Source of the DNA: Azomonas agilis
Lineage (GTDB): Bacteria > Pseudomonadota > Gammaproteobacteria > Pseudomonadales > Pseudomonadaceae
DNA: 64,000 bases
Reading direction: 5' to 3'
Assembly (NCBI RefSeq): GCF_007830255.1
Contig: NZ_VLKG01000002.1
Location: 186,001-250,000, forward strand
Shown: in pieces, positions 37,252-45,738 of the stretch
How the letters are laid out: the number at the start of each line of letters is the position of its first letter
How positions within the stretch are numbered: position 1 is the first letter of the stretch
Made by a program: the position numbers and the translations under genes
Notes under the pieces: model-generated
Database searches by the model: none
What the model saw: the letters and a program-made list of their open reading frames with translations, nothing else
Told to the model about the DNA's origin: nothing

Positions 37252-37640
37252 CGTTGAATCACCCGCGTTTTTTGGCGCACGATCCAAATCGTCACCAGCA
37301 TTGCTGTCAACAGCATCCCCATGCGTGCCCAGAAAATGGGAACGATCCAGCAGGAAATACTGATGCTCATCCACATCAGGCCAATAGCGTACACCTTGCC
37401 CTTTAGGGGAATGCCTTGGCCATCCAGATAGTCTCGAAACCAAGGCCCAAGGCGCGGGTGACTGATAAGCCACTGATAAAAACGCTCTGAGCTACGGGCA
37501 AAGCAGGCGGCGGCTAAGAGTAAGAAGGGCGTAGTGGGCAGTAAAGGGAGAAAAATCCCCAACACCCCGAGCACAATGGCCAGCCAACCCGCTCCCAAAA
37601 GAACCATACGGACTAAAGGGTTAGGGTGTGGGCTTGGCAT
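37248..37640 (-). CDS. ybaN: YbaN-family (DUF454) inner-membrane protein
   Basis: This 130-residue protein has several hydrophobic helices and the DUF454 signature: GWLAIVLGVLGIFLPLLPTTPFLLLAAACFARSS. This Pro-Leu-Leu-Pro-Thr-Thr-Pro-Phe core is diagnostic. The function of the family is not established. The gene lies 10 bases downstream of the UPF0149 gene on the same strand. Confidence 0.92.
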   Translation of the reverse strand: MPSPHPNPLVRMVLLGAGWLAIVLGVLGIFLPLLPTTPFLLLAAACFARSSERFYQWLISHPRLGPWFRDYLDGQGIPLKGKVYAIGLMWMSISISCWIVPIFWARMGMLLTAMLVTIWIVRQKTRVIQR

Positions 37641-37650
37641 AGGGAGTCGA

Positions 37651-38238
37651 TCAGTGGGTGCGGGGCTTGAGCAGAGCAGGTTTTTCTGCCGGTGCTTGGC
37701 ACAGTAGATAGAGCGCCGTGAGTATCTCAGGTATCTGCGCCACCATTTCGTCCACTAAGTCATAGTCTTGGGCGATGTCAGAAAATTCAGGCTGCTCATC
37801 AAACAGCCCCGAGCCCACCATAATGGGCAACAGCAGTTCGCTGACTTCTTCTTCGGCCTCTTCAAACCAAACTGATTCGCGCAGGAATACGCCTTCCATA
37901 AAACCGATACACCAGCCGCGCAAATCGGAGGCGTCGGGGTCATCGCCTAAATCTAACTCGCAAGGCAGCTCAATATCTTCATCGCTGGCCAGTTGGCGAC
38001 CAATATGAGCTTTGAGCTGAGCCAGTGTATCTTCAATGGCTTGGCGTTCAGTGTCGTCAACGTATTGAGGGGGCTCGGCAAAGAGTGCATCAATCCACTC
38101 AAGCTCGGAAATTTCTTCAGGACAAATGCTTAAGGCCGTTAGATAGCCGTGGGCAGCGATGTAATCCAGCGCTTCTTCGTGCAGGTCATCAGCATCAAGA
38201 AACACTTGCAGACGGGTAAGTTGCTCGGCGAAAGACAT
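37651..38238 (-). CDS. UPF0149 (YgfB/YecA) family protein
   Basis: This 195-residue acidic protein shows the UPF0149 pattern: an N-terminal helical part (DDLHEEALDYIAAHGYLTALSI), and the RGWCIGFMEGVFLRESVWF segment near residue 110. A C-terminal SEC-C zinc motif is absent, so it is a YgfB-like rather than full YecA protein. The molecular role is uncertain. Confidence 0.87.
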   Translation of the reverse strand: MSFAEQLTRLQVFLDADDLHEEALDYIAAHGYLTALSICPEEISELEWIDALFAEPPQYVDDTERQAIEDTLAQLKAHIGRQLASDEDIELPCELDLGDDPDASDLRGWCIGFMEGVFLRESVWFEEAEEEVSELLLPIMVGSGLFDEQPEFSDIAQDYDLVDEMVAQIPEILTALYLLCQAPAEKPALLKPRTH

Positions 38239-38375
38239 CTGGAAATTACCTTGGAGAAGACTGTAAGGGTTTGGATTCTAGACCAGCCCTTAGGCTCTAT
38301 CCACCGAATATAGGCTGAACTACGTCTTTAAATGAGGGCTTTGCGTATAATACAGGGGTCATCGTGGAGACCGGC

Positions 38376-40511
38376 ATGCTCGACCCAGCCCAGCAGATTC
38401 TGAAAGAAGTTTTTGGTTATGACCAGTTTCGAGGGCATCAAGCCGCGATTATCCAGCGCTTGGCCGGTGGTGGAGATGCCTTGGTATTAATGCCCACCGG
38501 CGGCGGAAAATCCTTGTGTTATCAAGTGCCTGCCCTGTTACGCGATGGCTTGGCCGTGGTGGTCTCCCCCCTGATTGCTTTGATGGAAGATCAGGTGGCG
38601 GCCCTAGAGGAGCTTGGGGTAGCGGCGGTGGCGTTAAACTCCACCCAAACACCTGAGCAGCAACGGGATATCGCTGATCGGCTGCGTCGGGGTGAGATTA
38701 AATTGCTGTATTTAGCCCCCGAACGCCTCGTTCAGCCGCGTATGTTGGCTTTTTTGCAGCGCTTGCCCTTAGCCCTGTTTGCTATTGATGAGGCGCACTG
38801 TGTATCCCAGTGGGGGCACGATTTTCGCCCAGAATATTTACAGTTAGGACAGTTAGCTGAGCTGTTTCCTCAGGTTCCGCGCATTGCATTGACCGCCACA
38901 GCCGACAAGCGTACCCGCGAAGAAATCGTCCAGCGCCTGCATTTGCAGCAGGCGGAGTTATTTGTATCCAGTTTTGACCGGCCTAATATTTTTTACCGCA
39001 TCGTGCTTAAAGATCAGCCGCGTCGTCAGCTATTAGCTTTTTTGGAGGAGCGACGGGGTGAGGCCGGCATTGTGTATTGTCTGTCACGGCGTAAGGTGGA
39101 AGAGGTAGCCGCTTTTCTTGTCCAACAGGGTTTTGCAGCCCTGCCTTACCACGCCGGTTTGCCCAGTGAGCAGCGAACGCTACATCAGCGCCGCTTTCTT
39201 AACGAAGAAGGCGTAATCATGGTAGCCACCATCGCCTTCGGTATGGGGATTGATAAGCCCAATGTGCGTTTTGTGGCTCACTTGGATCTGCCCAAATCCT
39301 TAGAGGCCTATTATCAAGAAACCGGGCGCGCAGGCCGGGATGGACTGCCCGCCGATGCTTGGATGGCTTATGGGCTTCAGGACGTACTGCTGCTTAAGCA
39401 GATGCTGGCCAATTCAGAAGGGGATGATCGCCACAAACGGGTCGAGCAGCACAAATTAGAGGCCATGCTGGCTTTGTGTGAGGAAACCCGCTGCCGCCGC
39501 CAAGTGCTGTTGGCCTACTTTGACGAAGTGCTGCCTCAGCCCTGTGGCCACTGCGATATCTGTGTGGACGGCATCGAAACTTGGGATGCTACCGAACCGG
39601 CGCGGCAGGCGCTGTCTGCGATTTACCGCAGTGGTCAACGCTATGGTGTAGGGCATCTGATTGACCTTTTATTAGGCCGTGAAAATGACCGTGTACGCAG
39701 TTTGGGCCATCAACATTTGTCCGTATTTGGCATAGGCCAAACGCGCTCCGAGGCGGACTGGCGCTCCCTATTCCGTCAGTTAATCGCACGGGGTTTAGTC
39801 GACGTAGATTTGGATGGCCACGGTGGACTGCGTTTAGCAGAAAGCTGCCGCCCTTTGTTGCGCGGAGCGGCTAGTTTGCAGCTACGGCGAGATGTAGGTT
39901 GGAAACGCCAAAGCGTGCCTCAACATACATCCAGCGTGGCCAGTCAGGGTGTGCGTGCTGAGGAGCGTCCCCAATGGGAAGCTTTACGCGCCCTTCGCCG
40001 ACGTTTGGCTGAAGAGCAGGGCGTTCCACCTTACATTATCTTCCCGGATGCCACGCTGATTGAAATGCTGCGCCGTAAGCCGCGTACTCTAAAGGATCTT
40101 GCCCAAATCAATGGCGTGGGAGCCCGCAAGCTAGAGCGTTATGGCGCAGATTTTCTAGCCTTATTGCTGGGGCAACCCAGTTCAAAACCTCCAGCGGTTA
40201 CCGATTGGCGGCACGAAGTGGTCTGTTTGGCGGCGGCAGGGATGAGTCCTGAACAAATTGCCCTGCAACTGAACTGCTCTGAGTCTAAAGTTTATCCCGT
40301 ATTGGCTGAAGCTATTGCTGAACAATTGCTCAGATTAGAACAGGCACTGGATATTCCTGATGACTTATTAGGCGATATTCAAGATTTATTTTTGGCAGGA
40401 GAGGAGGGTTTACCCTCAGTTGCCTATGTGTCGGAGCAATTAAATCATCAGGTTGCCACAGGGATTTTGCAGTGCATCCGCGCTGCCTTGCTGGTTGAGT
40501 GTGGAGATTGA
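38376..40511 (+). CDS. recQ: ATP-dependent DNA helicase RecQ
   Basis: This 711-residue 3'-5' helicase works in recombination and replication-fork repair. Motifs: [56 protein letters not shown] zinc-binding RQC segment with four cysteines ([24 protein letters not shown]), a winged helix, and an HRDC domain ([21 protein letters not shown]) follow. I prefer ATG 38376; the GTG at 38364 would add four residues. An extra ~100-residue C-terminal extension after HRDC ends the protein. Confidence 0.94.
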   Translation: MLDPAQQILKEVFGYDQFRGHQAAIIQRLAGGGDALVLMPTGGGKSLCYQVPALLRDGLAVVVSPLIALMEDQVAALEELGVAAVALNSTQTPEQQRDIADRLRRGEIKLLYLAPERLVQPRMLAFLQRLPLALFAIDEAHCVSQWGHDFRPEYLQLGQLAELFPQVPRIALTATADKRTREEIVQRLHLQQAELFVSSFDRPNIFYRIVLKDQPRRQLLAFLEERRGEAGIVYCLSRRKVEEVAAFLVQQGFAALPYHAGLPSEQRTLHQRRFLNEEGVIMVATIAFGMGIDKPNVRFVAHLDLPKSLEAYYQETGRAGRDGLPADAWMAYGLQDVLLLKQMLANSEGDDRHKRVEQHKLEAMLALCEETRCRRQVLLAYFDEVLPQPCGHCDICVDGIETWDATEPARQALSAIYRSGQRYGVGHLIDLLLGRENDRVRSLGHQHLSVFGIGQTRSEADWRSLFRQLIARGLVDVDLDGHGGLRLAESCRPLLRGAASLQLRRDVGWKRQSVPQHTSSVASQGVRAEERPQWEALRALRRRLAEEQGVPPYIIFPDATLIEMLRRKPRTLKDLAQINGVGARKLERYGADFLALLLGQPSSKPPAVTDWRHEVVCLAAAGMSPEQIALQLNCSESKVYPVLAEAIAEQLLRLEQALDIPDDLLGDIQDLFLAGEEGLPSVAYVSEQLNHQVATGILQCIRAALLVECGD

Positions 40512-40619
40512 GCGATTGCACTTGAAGCACGAGGCTGTCATTCTCGCAAAAGCAACCAAAGTCTTTAGTTGGCTAATAATGAGCCTGCGTAACCCTGTAT
40601 TGGATTGGACATTTAAGTA

Positions 40620-41054
40620 ATGCCCCAAAAGCCCCCTGTTCGATTTGGCCCCCTTCTGGCGTTATTAGCGCGCTCTTGGCGTGCAGAATTAGATCGCCGT
40701 CTGGCACATTTGGGTTTATCTCAAGCGCGCTGGCTGGTGTTATTGCATGTTTCCCGTATGTTGGAACCACCCACACAACGCGAGTTGGCTCAAATTGTGG
40801 GTGTTGAAGGCCCCACTTTGGCGCGCTTACTCGATAGTTTGGAGAGCCAAGGTTATGTTCGACGCTTGTTGGTTCCTGAAGATCGACGGGCCAAAAAAAT
40901 TGTGCTAACCGATGAAGTCCAACCCCTGATCCAACAGATCGAGGCGATTACCGCACAGATGTATCATGATCTATTGTCGGGGATTGACGAGTCAGATTTA
41001 CAAACCTGTATGCGGGTACATCAGACGATCCTAAGAAACCTTAATCGTTCTTAA
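40620..41054 (+). CDS. MarR-family transcriptional regulator
   Basis: This 144-residue winged-helix protein has the MarR/SlyA pattern: RELAQIVGVEGPTLARLLDSLESQGYVRR as recognition helix and wing, followed by PEDRRAKKIVLTDE. The target is unknown; the upstream gap carries a short inverted repeat (CCAA-N9-TTGG at about 40557-40573) that could be an autoregulatory site. Confidence 0.9.
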   Translation: MPQKPPVRFGPLLALLARSWRAELDRRLAHLGLSQARWLVLLHVSRMLEPPTQRELAQIVGVEGPTLARLLDSLESQGYVRRLLVPEDRRAKKIVLTDEVQPLIQQIEAITAQMYHDLLSGIDESDLQTCMRVHQTILRNLNRS

Positions 41055-41107
41055 GGAGGCCTTGAGGCTGGACTGGTGTAGCGCACCTGTTTCGAGGAGG
41101 ACGATTG

Positions 41108-41281
41108 ATGAGTACTTTGGCTGACTTAGCCTTAGAGCGTGAAAAGCGCATCCATAACATCCACGAGCGCCGCCTTGAGGATGTACGCAAAGCCTTTGAG
41201 CGCGCCTTGCCGCTAAATACCCCTGCCCCAAAAAATAAGAAAAAGGCGGGCAAGTCGAGCAAAAAACCAGGGAAAAAGTAA
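41108..41281 (+). CDS. Small lysine-rich protein (57 residues)
   Basis: This short gene starts at ATG 41108 behind an excellent ribosome binding site (GAGGAGG at 41094-41100). The product has a helical, charged first half (MSTLADLALEREKRIHNIHE, then RRLEDVRKAFERALP) and a strongly basic tail (PKNKKKAGKS...PGKK). The tail suggests nucleic-acid or ribosome binding. I recognise no family. It begins 53 bases after the marR stop, so it may be co-transcribed with it. Confidence 0.6.
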   Translation: MSTLADLALEREKRIHNIHERRLEDVRKAFERALPLNTPAPKNKKKAGKSSKKPGKK

Positions 41282-41318
41282 AAGACTACCCTGCGTCGCC
41301 CTAAGTTCGGATTTTAAA

Positions 41319-41332
41319 TTGACTTATATCAA
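41319..41332. promoter_or_regulatory. Upstream FNR/Anr-type box TTGACTTATATCAA
   Basis: The site matches TTGAY-N4-RTCAA, the FNR/Anr consensus, at nine of ten key positions. Its centre is exactly 50 bp upstream of a second such box. Between the two boxes there is also an imperfect 10-bp inverted repeat (41335-41344 with 41354-41363, one mismatch). Confidence 0.7.
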
Positions 41333-41368
41333 GTATCACTCCGGTCCTTTCATCCGGGGTGATGGCAC

Positions 41369-41410
41369 TTGACGCGGGTCAATGCTTCCTATTCGTTCTC
41401 TGCTATTGTT
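41369..41410 (+). promoter_or_regulatory. FNR/Anr-dependent class II promoter
   Basis: TTGACGCGGGTCAA at 41369-41382 is a perfect TTGAC-N4-GTCAA palindrome. A -10-like TATTGT lies at 41405-41410. The predicted start at 41417 puts the box centre at -41.5, the exact position of an FNR box in class II promoters. There is no good -35, as expected for an activator-dependent promoter. Confidence 0.72.
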
Positions 41411-41487
41411 TGATACAGATACGGGGGGCATCCCGAAAAGTGCAAGCTAAAAAGAGCAGCCGACGAGATCGGGGCCAAGGGGGGGAG

Positions 41488-41556
41488 ATGGTTGACAATA
41501 TGATATTCGCAGGGGTGATTACAGCCTGCCTAATGGTCGCCTTTTTGGGCAACTGA
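41488..41556 (+). CDS. 22-residue membrane peptide (CcoM-like?)
   Basis: The ORF starts at ATG 41488 directly behind GGGGGGAG (41480-41487). It encodes MVDNMIFAGVITACLM followed by a short hydrophobic end (VAFLGN): one transmembrane helix. It sits ~70 nt into a predicted FNR/Anr-activated transcript. From memory, its start resembles that of CcoM, the small single-helix subunit of Pseudomonas stutzeri cbb3 oxidase, which would fit low-oxygen control; but CcoM is longer and this ORF stops just after the helix. An upstream in-frame ATG (41359) would begin before the promoter and is not credible. It may alternatively be a leader peptide on a regulatory RNA. Confidence 0.5.
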   Translation: MVDNMIFAGVITACLMVAFLGN

Positions 41557-41661
41557 TCTAGGGCTGTATTTAAGACACTCCATCCTGCATCTGTAGTTCA
41601 TCTCAGAAAGCACGCTTAAGACGTGCGCAGGAGCAAACAATAAAGGCACGCAAGGCAATTG

Positions 41662-41687
41662 GGCGGCTCCGGTCGCCTTCTTTTTTT
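41662..41687 (+). terminator. Rho-independent terminator of the FNR-controlled transcript
   Basis: Stem GGCGGC / GTCGCC (one G-U pair) with a TCCG tetraloop at 41662-41677 is followed by TTC and seven T residues. It ends a predicted RNA of about 270 nt starting near 41417. Confidence 0.85.
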
Positions 41688-41776
41688 GCATAAAATTTAT
41701 GCCGCCTATTAAAGCACTACGGATTTGGATCAGCAAGAGCGGGTTAGGCTCTGCTGATCAGCTTGTATACCTCGAC

Positions 41777-42253
41777 TTAGCCAATCTGAATGGGTGGTAA
41801 TGGACTCAGTTCTACTTCCTGCTGCTTACGCGGTGCCATCACCTGAGCTTCACCCTCAACTAAAACCGTACCGCTCTGATTCAGAACGCGGGTAGCGATA
41901 CGTACTGTAAATTTGGGCAGTTTTTCCAGCACCTCTAATTCTACGGTTAGGGTATCGCCGATTCGGGCAGGATGAGTAAAAGTTAGGCTTTGGCCCAAGT
42001 AAATGGAGCCCGGCCCCGGTAGCTTGCACGCAATAGCCGCGCTGATGAGTGAGCCACTGAGCATGCCGTGGGCGATGCGTCCCTTAAAGATGGTTTTGGC
42101 CGCGAACTCAGGATCAAGGTGCAGGGGATTATGGTCGCCTGATACTTCGGCAAAGAGTATTAAATCGCGCTCCTCAATGGTTTTGCTGTATTGAGCCTTC
42201 ATGCCGGGCTCTAGGGCATCGTAGGGTATATTGTTAATGGTTGTCATAGTCAT
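41777..42253 (-). CDS. MaoC-like (R)-specific enoyl-CoA hydratase
   Basis: This 158-residue hot-dog-fold protein carries the hydratase motif VSGDHNPLHLD with the catalytic Asp-His, then GRIAHGMLSGSLISAA. PhaJ-type enzymes of this family hydrate trans-2-enoyl-CoA to (R)-3-hydroxyacyl-CoA, linking beta-oxidation to PHA or other acyl products. The second Met (MTTINNIPYD, ATG 42247) could be the true start. Monocistronic. Confidence 0.87.
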   Translation of the reverse strand: MTMTTINNIPYDALEPGMKAQYSKTIEERDLILFAEVSGDHNPLHLDPEFAAKTIFKGRIAHGMLSGSLISAAIACKLPGPGSIYLGQSLTFTHPARIGDTLTVELEVLEKLPKFTVRIATRVLNQSGTVLVEGEAQVMAPRKQQEVELSPLPPIQIG

Positions 42254-42420
42254 GGGGAGAAAACCCGGGGGTCATCGGGCTGGGATAGCACGGCAGAAAC
42301 TGCCCCTTATTCTCATAAGCTCCTATGCAGCGATGCTATCTTGGGGTTTTAGGTATGGTTTTTATACGGAGTTTTTAAGGCTCCTGTGTTGATGTTTAAC
42401 ACAGGAGTGATGCAGTTGGT

Positions 42421-43782
42421 CTATGCCTGAGTCGGTTCAGCCAGCGCATCCCGTAGTAATTCAGCCAAATGTTTGGGGCGCGCCTCGCTATGGCTACGAA
42501 TTTGGTGACGGCATGAGAAGCCATTGGCGACTACTGAGGCTTCCGGTTGGGCGCGTAATGCCGGTAACAAAGCCTGCTCTGCCATTGTGGTAGACATTTG
42601 GGCGTGTTCCGCTTCAATGCCGAAGGTACCTGCCATACCGCAGCAACCCGCCTCAATCAGGGTGAACTCGTGCTCAGGGATCAGTTTGAGCACGCGGCGG
42701 ACGGCTTTCATGGCTCCCACGGCTTTTTGATGGCAATGACCGTGTACTAGCGTATCTTTAGGCAGCCTTTTTAAGGCAAGGTTGAGGCGTTTAGCGGTAC
42801 TTTCGCGGGCTAAAAACTCTTCAAATAGCAGGGTGTGTTTGCTGACCCGATCTACCGCATCGCCTAGTCCGAGCGCTTTAGCGTCATCGCGCAAACCTAA
42901 CACACAGGAAGCCTCTAAGCCCACAACGGTTCGGCCCGCTTCCACATGGGGCAGCAGTGCCTCTACAAGGCGTTTGGCTTCGGCGCGTGCTTGATCAATC
43001 ATGCCTTGGGCCAGATAGGTACGCCCGCAACACAGCGGACGTTGCGCTTCTGGAGCCCCAACCTTGGGTTCAGCGATTTGGATACGATAACCGGCGGCCT
43101 GTAGCACCTCAATCGCGGCTTCTGCGATTTGAGGTTCAAAATGTCGGGTGAAGGTGTCGATCAGGAGTACGATTTCGGTTGCGCCCTCGGTTTTAGGGGG
43201 CTTAAGGGCTGCTTCGCTATTTTTGAACGCTTTTAGGGCGGGTTCTGGGAGTGGGCGTTGGGCCGCCAAGCGGAAGATTTTTTCCGATACCCAAGCCAGT
43301 AACGCGCTGCGGTTGCGCCAATGAATCAGACGGCGTAACCCATTGGCATAATGCAACCAGCGTGGCGTATGGGCAAACAGGCGGCTGCGTAGACTCAAAC
43401 CTTGGCGCGCGGCTTTTTGAGCCAGATATTCCACCTTGATCAGGGGCATATCGACGTTGGCTTCACACTCGCGCTTGCATCCTTTGCAGGACACGCACAG
43501 ATCCATGGCTTCAGCCAACAGCGGATCGGCTAGGGCGCGTTCGGGGAGTTCGGCATTTAGGGCGGCTTTGAGTAGCTGTACCCGTCCACCGGTGGAAAAG
43601 TGCTCATTTCCGGTGATGCGGTAGCTAGGACACATCACTTGCTTGCCTTCAGCCTCACACTGGCGGCTGTTGATGCATACCGCAATGGCCTTGGCAAAGT
43701 CTTCCCCGTGTTTGGGGATGTCGGCATAGGCATCGCCCATACCGGAGTCTTTATATTCAGACCAGTCCAGAAAATGCTTCAT
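42421..43782 (-). CDS. Stand-alone Fe-S oxidoreductase (YdiJ C-terminal-like)
   Basis: This 453-residue protein starts at ATG 43782 behind AGGAGG; an upstream ATG (43866) lacks this site. It has two [4Fe-4S] motifs (CINSRQCEAEG...MCPSYR near residue 34, CVSCKGCKRECEANVDMP near residue 95) and two CCG-type domains (LCCGRTYLAQGM; EAGCCGMAGTFG). The sequence corresponds to the C-terminal half of large FAD/Fe-S 2-hydroxyacid dehydrogenases such as YdiJ. No flavin subunit is encoded beside it: the next gene upstream is the divergent fadD. The electron donor partner must be elsewhere, or the gene is a split relic. Confidence 0.83.
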   Translation of the reverse strand: MKHFLDWSEYKDSGMGDAYADIPKHGEDFAKAIAVCINSRQCEAEGKQVMCPSYRITGNEHFSTGGRVQLLKAALNAELPERALADPLLAEAMDLCVSCKGCKRECEANVDMPLIKVEYLAQKAARQGLSLRSRLFAHTPRWLHYANGLRRLIHWRNRSALLAWVSEKIFRLAAQRPLPEPALKAFKNSEAALKPPKTEGATEIVLLIDTFTRHFEPQIAEAAIEVLQAAGYRIQIAEPKVGAPEAQRPLCCGRTYLAQGMIDQARAEAKRLVEALLPHVEAGRTVVGLEASCVLGLRDDAKALGLGDAVDRVSKHTLLFEEFLARESTAKRLNLALKRLPKDTLVHGHCHQKAVGAMKAVRRVLKLIPEHEFTLIEAGCCGMAGTFGIEAEHAQMSTTMAEQALLPALRAQPEASVVANGFSCRHQIRSHSEARPKHLAELLRDALAEPTQA

Positions 43783-44051
43783 CACAGACCTCCTGTAAGG
43801 AGGAGGCAACAGCGTGGGAAATGCGAGGAAAACAAAAATAAATTCATGATGTGCGGCTAAGGTCACGGAAAAAGTAGACTAATCCTAAGCAAGAGGCAGT
43901 CCAGATACCAGCCTGAGGGTCGCAGCGGTAGCTAAAACAAGGCTAAAGGGTGGCTGGATTTGACTTCTGTGGCTAAAACGGCGGCAATGCTTCGTAGAGT
44001 CAAGTCCTATGGGTCGTCATTGCAGTAGACACAACAATAAGGAGTATCCCC

Positions 44052-45722
44052 ATGACTGAGGATTTTTGGGCCGATAAGTATCCAAGTGGTCTGGCTCGAA
44101 CCATTGATCCCGATGCGTACCGGAATGTTTTGGTGGCCTTGCGTGCCTCCTGTACCCGTTTTGCGGATCGCCCCGCCTTTAGCAGTTTGGGAAAAACTCT
44201 GACCTATGCGGACTTATATCGTCTATCAGGATACTTTGCGGCTTGGCTGCAAAATAATACGGATTTGAAACCGGGGGATCGGATTGCGGTGCAGTTGCCG
44301 AATCTGCTTCAGTATCCTGTGGTGGTGTTTGGCGCGTTGCGTGCCGGTTTGGTGGTGGTGAATACCAACCCTCTGTACACAGCCCGGGAACTGGAGCATC
44401 AGTTTGGGGATGCCAAGGTGCGTGCTTTGGTGTGTTTGAACACCACGGCCCACAGTGTGGCGGAGATTTTACCGCGTACCCAGATTCAATACGTGTTGAT
44501 TAGCGAAGTCGGGGATTTACTCAATCCTTGGAGGCGTTTTTGGGTGAACGCGGCGGTAAAGTATCTGAAGAAAAAGGTTCGTCCGTATCAGATTCCTCAA
44601 GCCATTTCGCTTAGAGCAGCCTTGCATCAAGGTCGGGGCCAAAGCTTGCAGGATCATGACCCCGATCCTGAAGAGGTAGCCATTCTCCAATACACCGGAG
44701 GCACTACGGGGTTGGCTAAAGGAGCCATGCTCACCCACCGCAATCTGATTGCCAATATGCTGCAATGTCGGGCCATTATGAGTTATGGCTTGGAGGATGG
44801 ACGGGAGGTCATGGTGGCTCCCCTGCCTCTGTATCATGTGTATGCCTTTACCCTGCATTGCATGGTGGGAGCACTGATTGGCAGCCACAGTTTGCTGATT
44901 GTTGATCCGCGCGATCTGTCCACCCTGATTAGAGTGTTGCACCGTTATCCCTTTAGCATTTTTGTGGGCTTGAATACCTTATTTAGTAATCTATGTCATC
45001 GTTTGGATTTTCAAGCCTTGGACTTTTCGCGTCTTAAGGCCACCTTTTCGGGAGGGATGGCCTTGCAGCAAAGTACCGCCCTTGAGTGGCAGCAGATAAC
45101 CGGCTGCGCTATTTCAGAAGGCTACGGTATGACCGAAACCAGCCCCGTAGTAGCGGTTAACCCTTTTCAGAATATTCAACTCGGAACCATAGGTATTCCA
45201 GTACCTTCCACCGATTGCAAAGTGATTGATGAGCAGGGCGTTACCTTGGCGCTTGGCTCCTTGGGTGAGCTGTGCGTGCGTGGCCCGCAGGTTATGAAAG
45301 GTTATTGGCAGCGCCCTGAAGAAACCGCTCAGGTACTGGATGCAGAGGGTTGGATTAAAACTGGAGACATTGCCCTGATTCAGCCCGATGGCTATATCCG
45401 CATTGTGGATCGTAAAAAGGACATGATTTTAGTGTCTGGTTTTAACGTTTATCCCAATGAGCTGGAAGAGGTGCTCGCAGCGTTACCGGAAGTGCTGCAC
45501 AGTGCTGCTATCGGTGTCCCTGACTCCCACTCTGGGGAAGCCATTAAGGTATTTGTAGTGGTTAAACCCGGTATGAGCCTAACCCATGAACAGGTGATGC
45601 AGCACATGCAGACCAATTTGACCGGCTATAAACGCCCAAAATATGTAGAGTTTCGCGACTCCTTGCCCGTAACGAATGTGGGTAAAATCCTGCGGCGTGC
45701 GTTGCGCAATCCCGATAGCTAG
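44052..45722 (+). CDS. fadD: Long-chain fatty acid-CoA ligase
   Basis: This 556-residue enzyme activates fatty acids with ATP and CoA for beta-oxidation. The AMP-binding motif YTGGTTGLAKGAMLTHRN lies near residue 215, the GYGMTETSPVVAVNP segment near residue 360, and WIKTGDIALIQPDGYIRIVDRKKDMILVSG in the C-terminal domain. The length is standard. It follows a 185-bp gap with no other gene seen; no clear FadR site was recognised. Confidence 0.93.
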   Translation: MTEDFWADKYPSGLARTIDPDAYRNVLVALRASCTRFADRPAFSSLGKTLTYADLYRLSGYFAAWLQNNTDLKPGDRIAVQLPNLLQYPVVVFGALRAGLVVVNTNPLYTARELEHQFGDAKVRALVCLNTTAHSVAEILPRTQIQYVLISEVGDLLNPWRRFWVNAAVKYLKKKVRPYQIPQAISLRAALHQGRGQSLQDHDPDPEEVAILQYTGGTTGLAKGAMLTHRNLIANMLQCRAIMSYGLEDGREVMVAPLPLYHVYAFTLHCMVGALIGSHSLLIVDPRDLSTLIRVLHRYPFSIFVGLNTLFSNLCHRLDFQALDFSRLKATFSGGMALQQSTALEWQQITGCAISEGYGMTETSPVVAVNPFQNIQLGTIGIPVPSTDCKVIDEQGVTLALGSLGELCVRGPQVMKGYWQRPEETAQVLDAEGWIKTGDIALIQPDGYIRIVDRKKDMILVSGFNVYPNELEEVLAALPEVLHSAAIGVPDSHSGEAIKVFVVVKPGMSLTHEQVMQHMQTNLTGYKRPKYVEFRDSLPVTNVGKILRRALRNPDS

Positions 45723-45738
45723 TGTTTGAGGTACATCC

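Noticed and set aside
41359-41487. Longer form of the small membrane peptide starting at 41359
   Set aside because: This start would lie upstream of the second FNR-type box and the -10 element. The ATG at 41488 has the ribosome binding site.
41530-41736. A 68-codon minus-strand ORF
   Set aside because: It runs antisense through the terminator hairpin and T run of the predicted small transcript and has no ribosome binding site or family match.
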